64,000 bases of DNA, from positions 54,132,454 to 54,196,453 of the forward strand of contig JAPWDM010000005.1 of assembly GCA_035578155.1 (NCBI GenBank), written 5' to 3'. A model generated the notes under the pieces. It ran no database searches, was not told the DNA's origin, and worked only from the letters and a program-made list of their open reading frames with translations. The translations under genes and the position numbers were made by a program. Source of the DNA: Brachynemurus nebulosus. Its lineage: Eukaryota; Arthropoda; Insecta; Neuroptera; Myrmeleontidae. Positions 22,432 through 35,532 of this stretch are shown piece after piece; the first letter of the stretch is position 1, and each line of letters starts with the position of its first letter.

Positions 22432-23204
22432 ACGTTAATGTGAGCCTTATTTTCTGTTATGCATATAATAAGGCCCGCAATATAAAAAATCCAATTTTAA
22501 TTTTCACATTCTGAGCAAATAAAAGAATCTGTCATCCGCGGTGAAGCCAACACATTCCTCGTGTACCCAGTTACTACAGATTATACAACGACGCATATCT
22601 GCAATGAAATCCTTTTGGCAGCCTTTACAAAACCATTTTTCTTCACTGCAAGATATTCCTCGACCAGAAGTAAAGGGAAGTGGGTCGTCTAGTTTCTTAT
22701 TTTTGGAAACTTCCGTTTCATTTCCAAATAACCCTTTGGTAATTTCGATTGCTTTATAATTTAAAGATTTTTTGCGAATTAGTTTATTTTGCTTCATCTT
22801 AACACCCACTGCAAAACATTTGGGCCTTATTACCTGTTTTGACATTGAGGTACATTATAGGTTAGAAAAAACTACGGTGTTGAAAGAATTTAACGTATTT
22901 TGTAGAAAAGTAGTAAAAATATTTTAGAAATACGTACCTTATGAATTAAGATACTTTCATACACAAATAAATGTTTTAAACTGTTATAAATTTATAATAA
23001 ACCGTAAAACCTTATATAAGTAGACAATTTTATCATAAGAAATCGAATTGTCACTAATTTTAAATGACTTCTTAAGATAGAAAACTGCGCAGTCTCTATT
23101 AGTTTTTAGTATAGTAACTGTCAATAACGAGATGACATTTTTTACAGCTTAATTCTATTAGTTATTTGAAAATTTTATAAGGGCCTTATTACCCGACAGT
23201 ACCG
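22432..23204 (-). mobile_element. pogo/Tigger-like element remnant with transposase C-terminus
   Basis: The right tip reads outward as CGGTACTGTCGGGTAATAAG next to TA at 23205. The motif GGGCCTTATTA (or its complement) recurs near 22436, 22465, 22823 and 23181. A transposase fragment lies inside on the minus strand. The left end is decayed. Confidence 0.6.
22504..22845 (-). pseudogene. Transposase C-terminal fragment with PHD-like zinc finger
   Basis: A 113-codon open frame. The final third carries a Cys/His array: WFCKGCQKDF, MRRCIICSNWVHEECVGFTA. It resembles the PHD-like finger at the C-terminus of many insect pogo/Tigger (DDE_1) transposases. After FTADDR the frame runs off; a +1 shift restores F-I-C-S-E-C-E, the expected last Cys pair, so one extra T near 22525 has broken the frame. 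The DDE catalytic core and the CENP-B-type DNA-binding domain are not present here. An in-frame stop precedes the first ATG. It is most likely a dead fragment rather than a domesticated gene. Confidence 0.65.
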
Positions 23205-23306
23205 TAAATGCAAGTGCTAATGTTTCATATCTCAGTCAAAATAAATATCTAACTTTCACATAGAGCTGAAAATTAGTACAGACGACCTTAAATAGATCAT
23301 TATAAA

Positions 23307-23538
23307 CAGGGCCGGATCTAGGGGGGACAGCCGCGGCACGTGCCCCGGGTGCCAGGTTTTGAGGGCGCCAAAAAATGTTTTAAGAGGGCGCCAAAATCAG
23401 GTATTTCACATTTTTTCTTTTTTTTGTTCGTCATTTGGTTTTTGGAAGGAAAAAAGTTTGGAGGAAATATTTATTTTTCTAGGGGGGCGCCATTTTTTAA
23501 CGCTTCTCCGGGCGCCACTTCGGCTAGGTCCGGCCCTG
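23307..23538 (+). mobile_element. hAT MITE (232 bp) with perfect 8-bp duplication
   Basis: Ends CAGGGCCGGATCTAG and CTAGGTCCGGCCCTG are inverted. ATTATAAA flanks both sides (23299-23306 and 23539-23546). The interior has GGGCGCC blocks shared with the copies at 26023 and 37857. Confidence 0.93.
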
Positions 23539-23546
23539 ATTATAAA

Positions 23547-24500
23547 TAAAATGTCAAAAGTCCCCATCGATCCCACTTGTACTAAAAATTTTATTCAAGA
23601 TTAAAGGTCGAGAAAACTGGTTTTTCGTAAATATCTCGTAAATGGCAAGATTTATGGTAAAAAGTGTTTAAATAAATTTTGTAGATTACACGATTCTCTA
23701 TAACAAAGATTTCTACACTTTCTTCCTACGAGCTATCTGAAAAGCAATATTCTCCATAATATATACTCACTTCCACACCACCAGTAAGAGTAAACTTAAA
23801 TAAAACATTAGGGGGTACAATGTAGGCAACTTTTCCCTACCAGCACTTGCTTAGAATACTCAGTTAAAATTGTCTTGACCAAGTTGTATCGGATAAGATT
23901 ATGCCTTATCCTGAACTTATCCTTCGGACTTAATTCGTTAACGACATGAATACTATCTACAATTTTGTTTATGTAAAACTAAAAGATACATTCTCTACCT
24001 TCCTATTTCTTCCCTCAGACACACGCACACACATGAAATTTGTGATCCACATTGACTCTACAAAATTTCACATAGCATAAATTCTTACTTAAGTACTAAA
24101 AACAATTAAATAAAGTGTGACAAAACGTTTTCATTTGTTATTTATTGATGTCTGTGTGCCATGTTTATGTATAGACAGACAAGCAGACCGTCACGAAAAA
24201 CGACGGACATGCAATAAACCACAATAAAACACATACATTGGTAAAATGAATTTACATTTTCTTAAAACAAAAACAAAAAGTGCAGTAAAAGAAAGGAAAA
24301 GACAACAGGAACAAAAATTTAAATTTAAAATGTAGGTATTGTTAGAAGAATAAATATTATTATATTTGTAGCAGAAAAATATAACTATGCACTACATAGA
24401 TTCTAAAAATAAGTTCCCAAAATCTGTAGGTACAGAATTGGGTAAATTTATTTGACAGTAGATTATCTCTATTTTTAATTATAATAGTTATTTGTGTATT
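23547..24500. other. AT-rich non-coding stretch
   Basis: No recognised feature. Confidence 0.45.
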
Positions 24501-25135
24501 AAGAGCGCAAAATGGTGCTTTACCACTCGATTGAGAATGTTGACGCGCGACGCCGCCAGGCGGAGCGCGTTAATCTCATGAGAGCGGCAAGTCATTTTGT
24601 GCTCGAATTACATACAAAATTTTTTCTACAATCTTATAAAATTTTTTTTTATTTAAAAGATACTTGGAAAAATAACAATGGACGTTAATATTTGCTTTAA
24701 TATTATAATTTTTGCAGCTTCAGAAATATCTGGAGGTGTACTTGAGAAATCACTGTCACTATTACATATTTCCGTCATATATATACATATTTTTTTAAAT
24801 ATTTTTTCCTTATTATTTATTAATTATAGTTATTTATTATTTTTAATTAATATTTTGCAGTTATTTTGAAATATAATAAAATTAATATTTCACTTGATTA
24901 CGATAATTTTAGAATCTGTTTATTTGTTACCATAGAAAATATAAACAACGCCTACCCGATTTGTAATTAAATATACGTTGAGCGAGCGACACAGTATTAC
25001 TTTGCCGCTTTAAAGCGCAAAGTAGTACTTCGTTGCTCGGCAACGATAGTCTTCGGCAAATGCACATTTTGTGCTCTCTTCACAGAGCGCAAAAGCCTAC
25101 TTTCCACTAAGATTGTAGAAAAAAATAATTAGTGG
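24501..25135. repeat. Unassigned repeat-like segment with GC-rich ends
   Basis: Contains TTTTTTCTACAATCTT (24615) and its complement AAGATTGTAGAAAAAA (25109). Unusual GC-rich patches lie on either side (GACGCGCGACGCCGCCAGGC near 24541; GCTTTAAAGCGCAAAG near 25007). Several AGAGCGCAAAA motifs occur. It is possibly a decayed DNA element. There is no coding frame. Confidence 0.35.
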
Positions 25136-25327
25136 GAGAGCTGGGAAAAATAAATACCTATTCAATATATTCAAATGTGCTGTTCAAAGTAGGATTATTG
25201 CAGAATACTTCCTTATTTTAATGCGGATATAATGCAGATGCGGATGTTTGCGAGTTGCAACATAAGCCAGCTTTCGAATTTTTGGATCAGAGGCTTCTTC
25301 TCCTTTCTCTTTTAATAAGTCATACGC

Positions 25328-25530
25328 TGGGCCGGGGAGAGAGGGGTCAAGCGGCGTAATTGCCCGGGCGCCCGGGTCGAAAAAGGGGGCCCAAAACCTC
25401 GATTAGAAGCTCGGACAAAATGAGAAGATGTTTTTTTTTTTGTTCGTCAATTGTATTTCAGGAGAAAAAAATGGTAAAAAATGTTCGCAAATTTTTTGTT
25501 GTGCTCGGGGACCCGTCATTCCTCTGGCCT
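25328..25530 (+). mobile_element. hAT-like MITE fragment
   Basis: CTGGGCCGGGGAGAGAGG at the left, then GCCCGGGCGCCCGGG and a TTTGTTCGTCAATT block shared with the hAT MITEs at 23307 and 35533. No right tip was found. Confidence 0.5.
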
Positions 25531-26022
25531 TGCTTATACGGAGTTAAAATTGAAGCTAATTTTTTTATAACTATCTCTTATATACAGAAAACTGGTTAAT
25601 TTTTCAACTATTACTAAATAAAAAGAAAAAAAAAAAAGAAAAGAAAGAATAAACTAAAAAGGATACATTTTAAATAGTTTTTTGTTCTCTCCTTTTTAAC
25701 ACTGATGCTGTTTTTCTTTATTTACCTTATCTACCGCTGTACAAGTAGCGACATCTATTACAATTTGAAGATATTTTCTGAAATCAGATCTTGAAATGAT
25801 GTAGGTAATACTTGTGAAAATATATACTGGAGGAAAGAACAAAAAACTTTGTCTACAATTATTACTTTTTAAAATCCGCATCCGCATCCGTATCTATAGA
25901 TGTTGCTCTTAAAAAATCCGCATTCGCATCTGCAAATGTATTTAAATATCACATCCGCAATAGCTTCAAGTGTATTTTTACGTTTTTATTTTGATTATAT
26001 CGCATCCCCTATTTCTTGTATT

Positions 26023-26743
26023 CAGCCCTGGATCTACGATTTTTTAGAACCGAGGCAGAAATTTAATAGTGACGCTCCCTCTCTTCAGTGTTTGATTCTT
26101 AAAAAATTCTTAAAAAAACTCATAAAAATTCTAAAACAAGTCTTAAAAAAACTCATAAGTATATAAGTCCTTTACAAAATTCCTATTTTTCTCATCGTGG
26201 TAATGGTAAAAACTGAGGGTTTTGTAAAGGATCAATAGACAAGTTGATTTTTTTTATTTTATTAAACCTACTCCAAAAACACTATTAGTTGTGCAAATTT
26301 CAAATTTTATCATCAGCCCCATCAGAGATACAGAGGTTAAAAGGGGGAAGCTGCCTCTAACCTCAGGAGGAATTTTGGGGAATTGTGTGTTCTAAATTGT
26401 ATGTTTAACTAAAAAAAGGTACCTATAGTCGGGCAAGGGCAACCAAAATTTTTTTTATTTTAACCTTTTAGGATGAACGTTTATAAAATATATGTGTTGG
26501 CGTAAAAGTTTGCTAACACAAAAATCAGCGCAAATTGAAATATGTTCAAAACTATGGCCACTAAGTATACTTAAACAATTTACGATAATTTTTTTCAAGA
26601 ATTGTTAATTTTTTATAAAATGGTCGAGCAACCAAATTTGTTTTTGGACAATTTGATACATACCGACTCATTATAGTTTTGGCGCCCCTTAAAACTGGCG
26701 CCCGGGCAGGGGCCCCGGTTTACCCCCCTTAGATCCGGGCCTG
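26023..26743. mobile_element. hAT MITE (721 bp), longer family member
   Basis: Left tip CAGCCCTGGATCTACGA; right tip CCTTAGATCCGGGCCTG. The flanks CTTGTATT and CCTGTATT match at 7 of 8 bases. The same family lies inverted at 37857-38952. Confidence 0.85.
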
Positions 26744-26770
26744 CCTGTATTTTCAAATAGTATATTTATA

Positions 26771-27663
26771 CACGGAGAGAAAATTCATAGAAAAATTACT
26801 GTGCTCAGCACAACAATCGACGTGTAAAAGGCGAACATATTCAATTTTGTACGGTAAAAATATAAAAATTATAATTAATCATAGAAAATTTAAAGGATAG
26901 AATCTTCTTTCCGTAATATTAGCTCCATAAAATTTGTAAAACAGCACACTAAAAAGGTCCATTTCCGACAAAAAAATATTTTTTAATTGTTTTTCTTACA
27001 AAAATTACCATGCTGTCTTACAATATTTCAAATGCTATCTGCTAATAATAGAAAGAAAGAAAGAGAAGGTATCAACGCTGTCACATAGCGAGGCAGGCTG
27101 CAGAAGGTATCAACACAATCATACATGAAGGTCACAAAGCCAGGCTGGTATGGCAAGTAACATAGCCAAGCTGGTCACTGCTGGTGTAGTGTCGTGTGCA
27201 AACAGTATTCATTAGAATGTCTTACAGGACGGTGACCGTTTAATTCATCATTTTGTTACTTCACTATATTCAGTATTAGAATATATTGTTGCCAATCATT
27301 TTGTATGCATCATAAAGAATCAAAGGTCGGAAAAGATCGATTGTTCCTCAGTGCGTATACAGCCCAAGCAACATAAGGTTGCGGGTCAGATGCGCAAATG
27401 AAAGAGTACGACAACAATAATTAAACTATAACATATATGCATAAGAGTGTGATAAAAGTTGTGTTAGCACATTAAATTTTACAATGCTAGCACAGCAATT
27501 TTTATGAAGCCATGACTAATACTGTTTACGTTTCAATTTAATAATATTTACATGATCGTAAAATATTTTTTACTTTGGTCGTCGATCGCGCACGCATTAT
27601 AAGAGAGCATGGTAATTTTTCTGAAATTGTATCTACAAAAATTATATGATTTTTCTCTCCGTG
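26771..27663 (-). mobile_element. M1 MITE, copy 1 (TIR CACGGAGAGAAAA)
   Basis: 893 bp, flanked by TA on both sides, with inverted tips CACGGAGAGAAAA. It is in the opposite orientation to the three copies near 41-46 kb. Shared blocks include GTGCTCAGCACAACAATCG and GCATAAGAGTGTGATAAAAG. Non-coding. Confidence 0.88.
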
Positions 27664-28550
27664 TACGTTATTGATTAAATGCTGTAACGTTGAATCAATA
27701 ACGCATAATAAAAATCAATTTTCTCAGACATTACTAGATGTCTGAGATAATTAAGATCATCTGATATTTTATTCAAATCAAGTTTTCTCAAAACTAGAAT
27801 TTCTCAGATACCTGAGATACACTTGACACGACAGATATGTATAGGTGTATTTAATAAATTTTCCCAAAGCTGTACTATCGAATAAAGGTGTTACATACTC
27901 TACGAATTGTCACAACGATTACTTAACGTTAAACAAAACAATTTTATGAGAGACAAAAAGTGTTCTCCAAAACCAATATGTGGCGTGGTGGCTTTAGATA
28001 TGTTTACGTTTATAGATATAGATAGGTATTTGAATCTTGATATATTATTACGCACATATGCATCTTATAACATGTGGCCTAAGCATTTCCAAACAAAACA
28101 ATTTAAAAAGTCCCGCCACAGTTCAGTTTCTGTCTGGTTCACTGCCGCAATCAACCGTCGCAGTTTCACTTTACAACAGTATAATGTACAAACAAAATAT
28201 TTTGTTTTAGGTATCCAAAACTTTTGTGTTCTTGCAGTCACTCAATTTATTTTTAGCAGAAACGCGATAAAATAAATAAATCCACGGCCTAATTGCCTTT
28301 TAATTGTTATTGAGTTTGTTACTTTAGAAAATACATAGATGGGCCACATACGAAAATTTTCTCATTTGTTCAGCTATTTAGACCGGGAGTCGACAACCAA
28401 CGGAGCCCGCCAGGCAATTGCGAATTACATTAAATTATGATCGGCAAAATGCGAGCATGTTGTAAGTCCACATAATTTCATTATCGGGAGGTATGTTTAG
28501 TAGAAAAATATTTTGCTAAACTATAAAAAAAAATATTCCGATTTTCATAA
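27664..28550. other. Non-coding stretch
   Basis: Contains a 122-codon open frame (27907-28275) that begins with TTG and resembles no family I know. No other evidence of coding was seen. Confidence 0.4.
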
Positions 28551-29006
28551 TCGATACATATAATAAAACTATAAATCTGTCTCTGTCTGTCTGTCTGTTC
28601 ACGCATCACGTAAAAACTACTGGACGGATTTTAATGAAATTTAGTGTGATGAAAACTTATTATCTGGGTCAACATCTAAAATACTTTTTATTCCGGGAAA
28701 ATGTCTCATTCCCACGGGAAAATGGAAAAACTATTTTGAGCATCTACACACATTACGCTAATTTACATATTTCATAAAAAAATTTCATAACTATAGTAAC
28801 ATAAATTGTAAATAAATTTTGTAGTTTGGAAATTTTTCTGAATTTTAAATCAAAAAAAAATGTTGCTAATGGTATACCGAAAAATACAATAAATACACAA
28901 TTGTCAATTTCGAGACAATTTAATGCATTTTGTGTTGCAAGAAACTACAAATTGGAAAAAGAAACTACTCAATGTTTCGCGTGAACAACGTCACGGATAC
29001 GGCTAG
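28551..29006 (+). mobile_element. Non-autonomous Helitron, plus strand
   Basis: Begins TC after an A (28550), with TACATATAATAAAACTATAA and CTGTCTGTCTGTCTG near the start. It ends CTAG followed by T at 29007. A-to-T insertion, a TC start and a CTRR end fit Helitrons. It is homologous in reverse to 50751-51283. There is no Rep/helicase. Confidence 0.7.
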
Positions 29007-31916
29007 TTTATAATAAAATAGACGTTATTCCAATTAAAAATGTATCTAAACTGACTATTCTTATATCAATTTGCTGACAGAAATTAGCAATGTCTATTAT
29101 CTTCAGAAATTTGAATAAAAAAGTTCCAAAAAGTAATACAAAATGACAAAAATTACCGACGTGCATTTTCTTTAAAATACCTATATAAAATTAATAGAAT
29201 AAAGACAAAAACGATTATAAATTATAATCATAAAGAAATTATTTTTAAAATCATTTCCAGTTAGTGTAACCGTATGGTAACAAAAACGTTAAAGGGTTAT
29301 GTACTTATATTCTTTTTAGAAAATATTCACTGTTTCATAGTGGTAATTGAAAGAACTAAATAAATGTCTGAAACAAAGTTAACAAAAATATAAGTAATTA
29401 ATTATATTATTGGAGTTTCTTCTTCTAAAATAAAGTTAACGAGCAAAAAAAATCGTCAATTGGTCAATAATTATAAAAAATTATAATAAATTTACAGATA
29501 TGGTGTCCAAAATTAAATAATATCTAGCGTATATTTTTACTTGGGGGGAGGGGGGTCATGAACCCTTGACCTCCCTTGTATACGCGCCTGGTTTAGATCA
29601 ATTTTTCGTCGTAATATTTTTAACGAACGTCCAGACGGAAAATACATACAGCTATTACAGCCACATAGTAAAACTTGAGCCTAGCGTGTGTATGTGTGTG
29701 TATGCGCCCTCGTGATAACTCTCGAACAAAACGTCTGCAGATTAGTTATTTCAGAAGAACATTTCCCAAAACAAACCTTAAAAGATTAGAATTAACGCGG
29801 TTATTAAACTTTATATTTACTGCATTTTCTCAAAGGTATTTTTTTAACTAAATTTTTTTAAAACAAAAATAAAAATTCAATTCTAACCTTGAATACGGTT
29901 AATATTAAAAATTAAAATAAATTTTTAAATATATTTAAATAAAAAACTATTAATTATTTTGTTAAAAATTAATTAACATATATTTTGGATGATATATTAA
30001 TATGTTTTCTTGTGTCGGTAAAAATTTCAAATATACCTACCTACCTTGACTATAATAATTGTGCGTCTAAAAATTCGTAGATAAAAACAAAGGAAACTAA
30101 ATAAATTAGGACATACTCGTAAGTAAATAGGACTTTCCGCCCTATTTTTATTTGAAACTTGCTAATGAATAAGGGTTGGTGCAGTAACAAATAAGGGACT
30201 GGTATATAAGAATTTATAAATAACAGCCAAAAAACCCAATCAAAAAGGCATATTTAAATCGTCGGGTACAAAGACCTTGAAAATTGAAATTTCTAAATAT
30301 TTCTCGCCAGGTGGTTTATGCTTCGAGTCACCGTGCAGAAAAATTTAAAATTCTCCTAATTTATATGATTTATGAAAAAAATTTTGCCCTTGAAATAATA
30401 ACTTTTTTCGAAGTTTTATCGATTTTCATAAGCAAGATTCAGAAAAAATCAAAAAATCAAAATTTTCCGACTTTTCCAAAAAGTTACAGATACTGGTAAA
30501 TCCATAATCACTAAACAAAATGTATTTAAATTTTGCTACTTTTGATACGTATACAGAATTAATTTTATGTTTCTAACCCCAGTAAGTCTGGAGCGATTCA
30601 TTGATTTAGACACCATATAAGTACCTACATAGGTACATTAACATCCAGAAAATTTACATCCCTTTTCTTGGTTGTCTTGGTTCCTTTGGCCTTAAAACGA
30701 CAAGATCCGATAAAAACCGCATATACTCAAATTGTCGTACTTTCCTTTTATAGATATGGTTTTCGCTATAGAATCTGGAGAATCCTGTCTAAGGACAGTA
30801 AAGTTATAGTAATTTAACAGAAAGTAAAATTAGTAGTATATATTAACAATTTCCCTGAAAGCATGAGAATCAAAAAGGGACGTTATCAAACACGTTAAAA
30901 TTGGCGAAGAGCGTTGGCATTAAGGATAATTATTAAGGAAAATAAACATTTTCCAGCGCTCCCACCTTCTTTTAAATATTTTGGTTAGAAAGATCAACAA
31001 ACGTCAAATTACAGTCTAATTCTGGGCATTTAATATAACCAAAAACATAATTCTCTACAAGTGCCACAGAAACGGTAACTAGCTCGCCGGAAATCTAGTT
31101 TGCCAAATTTTTTATTCATATACCTTATAATATTTTGATGTAGATGGTCATTGCACATTTTATTTTCAAAGGCACACTTATTCTTATCAAAGCATACCTT
31201 AGAGGTTAATGATTCTAATTGTGTACGAGTTTTTTAAATAAAAAGAAAGACGTCTACTAAAATTTTCCAGTTTGGTTTTAATTATAGGTACAATGAAAAT
31301 TCTTTTTTGCTTTAAATAAAATTTTTGATTAATGAAATAAATTTTTCTGAAAGAATAAAAATTTGTGTAAATTTAGCCTTGAACAGCACATATACAAAAA
31401 AATCTGAAAATGATTTTAATGAATGAAGACAGAGTCAATTAATTAAAAATGAAGATAATTTAGATTAGGTAATTTTTTGAATTGTAAAAATGTATTTTTT
31501 TTTTTATTTTTGGATAAAAAATTTACATTATTTTTAAATAAGTGCTTATAAGTAGACAGTAACTAAGATTTTTATCATTTTCTTTTTTTTTGTCAAAGAT
31601 TAAAAATTGTTTAAAAATTTTTAAGCAACATTAAATTTTTACATCTGAATAGCACAGAAGTAATTTAATTTTAAACATAAATAACGAAAGAATTCTTCAT
31701 AACGTCTCATCCGACGCAACGGATGAAATACCTAATATTTTAATTTGATAGCAGAATTTTATAAACAGTAAAAAAAGTTGGGTAAACTGAAGGAAGCAAT
31801 TCAAAATTAACTTATATTGACTCAAATTTCCCATACCGTAGGAACGTCACGTTCAGTGTAAGGAATTTAAGAACACAAAACAAGAATGAACTTTACTCAA
31901 AATCCAGTTTATACAG
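29007..31916. other. AT-rich non-coding stretch
   Basis: Contains a decayed R1 fragment at about 29636-29760 (AGCTATTACAGCC and TGATAACTCTCGAACAAAAC). No exons were recognised. Confidence 0.45.
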
Positions 31917-31951
31917 ACGCGTCAGATTACATAACAGGTAATCTGACGCGT
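31917..31951. repeat. Perfect 14-bp-arm hairpin
   Basis: ACGCGTCAGATTAC pairs perfectly with GTAATCTGACGCGT across a 7-base loop. It is GC-rich compared with its surroundings. Confidence 0.8.
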
Positions 31952-34002
31952 ACGCAACATTTACCATTCTGTTTCCTGGTTACTATAGTTACAAAAAATA
32001 ATATCATAAAAATTTACTTAACTTCTTAGAAACGTAAGTAAGTAATCGCTTACCGTCAGTTAGTAAATAGATTTCTTTTTCTATGGTAGTTACTTACGAA
32101 TGCCTACTTTTCATTTTTATTAAAATTACATTTTTAATAAGCTTTAGGTATTATTTTTTACTCATTTTTCGTAATTAATTCACCTTTTTTTAATTGAAAA
32201 AATAAATTACCCGCACTGGGCCCTTAAGGTTACTTTTGTAACCATGGATGCTTAAGAATCCTCGGCTTTGAACTTTGGATTCTCAAACTACATGCGAGGC
32301 CACAAAAATAACACTCGTTGATAAGTAATATACTATGAAAGTTTGCCATTTAAAATTATCATACTGTCTCACAGATACCTATATACCTATCAAGATCTTT
32401 ACTCTTACCAGATTGGTTGCCAGGTCAATTCAACATGGGGTATAAATCTCATCATCTCAGAATTTGATGAAATTTGGTGGTCTACATACCTATAGACTAA
32501 GAAAAATACAAAAACATCAAATTTTTAAATCGCTCTGGAAGCTCTTCTTACTGAGATAAGAACTGAAGGAAGGGGTCATTTTATAGCACTTTTCCAAGGC
32601 TTTTACTATTAAATCCAAAATCAAAATCTTAATTCTAGAAGTCTCATATATAAAATTCGCATTACAATGGATTCAAAAAAAAAAAATTCAAGAATACCTG
32701 AGATGGTCATGCTGCAAAAAGCCTTTCAAAATTATATTGAGTTGATCTGGCCTCACACTACCGACTTTTTTTTTAGAATCTTGCATAGGAATCTCATTTT
32801 GAATCTTTGTGTAAAGTTCCATCAGAATCCGACAAGTAGAATAACTATGACAAAACATAATGAGTTGTCTATAGTGATGAGCATTTTTGCATTTTTTGCA
32901 AGACCAAAACCATGTGACATCTAACAAGAAGACCAAAATAACAATATCGATGCATAATTGCACGCCCAGTACCAAAACTCAAGTGAACAAGACCAAGAAA
33001 AAAGCAAAACGCTTGCTAAAATACAAGAAACTCTAGAGATATGCCAGATATTATTATTAAAATTTTTGAAAAATCTTAAATATGAGTCATTAATTAATAA
33101 CTTACGAGAATTATTGAAAAGTTTTTAAAGATCTTCAACGCAACACAATTTAAAAATGCAACAGTGAGCAAGATCAATCTTGATTTTACAGTAAGTACCT
33201 ACTTCAGGTCAGACCAAGACTAAGGCTAAAATTGGACTTTGCAAAACCAAAACCAAAATCACTATAGTCTTTCATTTACTCATCACTAGAATTATCGATT
33301 AAAGGAAAAATTCTCTAGGTAACCTTTTTGTCAAAACAAACTCTAATATAATCTCCCTTTTACATATTTTTAAAAACAGCTATGAAATTCACCACAAACC
33401 CGTTAATGTTTTTCGCACAAAAATATCGATTAAAAACGCCTCCAGATTTGTCGTATCAAAAATTCAAAAATTCCATCCACTATTATTAAAATCATAAAAC
33501 ACGATAAAAACATTATTTATAATTACAAATGTGGCCCCTTGTTAAAAACATTATCGTAGATCAAAATGTCCACAAAACTTTTTAATAATCCTTAAAAATC
33601 ATGTTCACAGATCTTGTGCAGGTCCTTGTACCGCGCCGGACCCAGTGATTTATGTGATGTACATATGACATTCTTTTTTTTTCAAAAAAGATATTTATCA
33701 AACGAAGAATTCGTAAGTATAGAGCCACTAAATTTTACGGACCGAAAGGGGTAACTTCAAAAAAAACTATAAACGGTAGATATTTTACCTACTGGCAACC
33801 TGGCATGCACTCCTATATCTGATCTGAGTTTCTAATTATGAAAACAAGAGCTCGACTTTCAATGTTCCGACGGTCAGTTTACTATCAGGTAAGTTAAGTT
33901 GATATTGCATGCACTATTTATACCTATAGGAACTAAGAAGTTTATATATGTACAGAAACATTTATTTAAAACAATTAAAATTATTATAATTATTATTATT
34001 CC
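31952..34002. other. Non-coding stretch
   Basis: A diverged inverted relationship exists between about 31950-32100 and 34250-34350 (blocks ATTAACGGTAAGCG and GGTAAATGTTGC), so part of this may be the interior of an old element. No coding evidence. Confidence 0.4.
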
Positions 34003-34210
34003 TGTCGCAGCATCTGCATAACGTAGCGAATTTCCAAAGATTGGACACTGGTGGATCTCAAATAACAACCTGTATCCATCTAAAATAATAGTTTAGCTCT
34101 ACAACAGTGAACAAATTTCACTTAGAAATAGTTCAAAAGCTTGTCTTATGTAACTTTTTACTCTTTTCGATAGTGTTAAAAAAATGTGAAAAATTTTTTA
34201 ATTCTGATAA
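34003..34210 (+). repeat. R1 left-end fragment with one 120-bp-type unit
   Basis: CCTGTCGCAGCATCTGCATA followed by TAGCGAATTTCC (34024), then TCCATCTAAAATAATAGTTT as in the satellite unit. Confidence 0.65.
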
Positions 34211-34683
34211 TAAAGTTTATTGAAAATGGTGTTTTAATAAATATGAATGTGAGTATCTATAAGTAACTATTTTCATATAGAAGTCTATTTATTAATTAAC
34301 GGTAAGCGTTTACTTATGTGCTTAGGAAGGTAAATGTTGCCTACGGGTCCAGTTACTTGCTATGTAAACGCCAACTTACGATTCAAGTGAGTGAAAAAAT
34401 TATATTTAAGGTAGTTGGTCGATAAAACGATTTTTTCAAAGGATTTTAACGAAACTTCTCTAGACATTTATTTAATTCAGTACCAATAGTACGAGCCCTT
34501 ACCGAAAAAAAAATTGACCACCCCAATTTTGAGAAAAACGATATTTATTTTATATATAAACAAATTTTAACACGGGCTCTTACGGGAAAACTATTTTTTT
34601 GAATAAAATGAAAACGTCAAAGCAATTTGATAAAAATTTTAATATGTTACAAAATACAAAGTTACAAACCATACTAAAGGTAG

Positions 34684-35313
34684 TAGTCTGGTAACTCGGG
34701 CTGCTTTTCATGCCTATTTTTAGGGGCATTATTTTTTTTTTTTTGAGAAAGAATAAATGAAAAGTTTTGAATTTTTAATGTTTTTATTTACCTACATCTT
34801 AAGGTACCAAAAAATTTTTTTTTGAATAAATTAAATTTTATTTTATTATTATCACTTGAAGTTGGCGCCTCAAAAAAAAGCAATTGGATGGCCGGGTGAT
34901 TTTGACTCTTGGGGACATCTGAAATCAAAAATTCTTAATTAGTCTTAAGTAATCTATAGATATTTGAAATTTTTTAAAATTAATTTTGTTATTTTTTGAT
35001 AAAATTTCAAAATTCTAGTTCCGACCAGAACGACATATCTATAGATTAAGACTAATTAAGAATTTTTGATTTCAGATGTCCCCAAGAGTCAAAGTCACCC
35101 GGGCCATCCAAGTGCTTTTTTTTTTAGGCGCCAACTTCAAGTGATCATAATAATAAAATAAAACTTTAATTTATACAAAAAAAAATTTTTTTGTGTAGGT
35201 ACCTTAAGATGAAGGTAAATAAAAACATTAAAAATTCAAAACTTTTCATTTATTCTTTCTCAAAAAAATGGCCCTAAAAACAGGCATGAAAAACAGCGCC
35301 AGTTACCAGACTA
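34684..35313. mobile_element. Foldback element, about 630 bp
   Basis: Near-perfect palindrome. The left arm begins TAGTCTGGTAACT and the right arm ends AGTTACCAGACTA. The arms (about 300 bp each) meet near 34985-35005. Shared internal blocks include GAAAAGTTTTGAATTTTTAA and CAACTTCAAGTGAT in opposite orientations. The open frame at 35268-35546 starts inside it and is an artefact. Confidence 0.88.
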
Positions 35314-35532
35314 GGGCCTTTTTTAGGATTAGTTTTTCAGTTAATGCATCCATTAGTGTGATAAGATTTAACTTTGAGTACTACGGATTATTAACTTGTC
35401 ACTTTGTTAAAAATTGGTTTTTTAATCTCCCATACAAAAATAATGTATTATTTTTCCCAGTGCTCCCACCGGAGAATTTTTTTTTAATTGGGACCTCAAA
35501 TTGTATTTACAATATAAAAGCCGCCCTGAAGT

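Noticed and set aside
22541..22759. Plus-strand open frame opposite the transposase fragment
   Set aside because: Antisense shadow; the minus strand carries the Cys/His finger.
27907..28275. 122-codon plus-strand open frame
   Set aside because: Starts at TTG, resembles no known family, and shows no intron signals or coding-like composition.
32667..32975. Overlapping 85- and 95-codon frames on opposite strands
   Set aside because: No family resemblance and equal openness on both strands, as expected by chance in AT-rich sequence.
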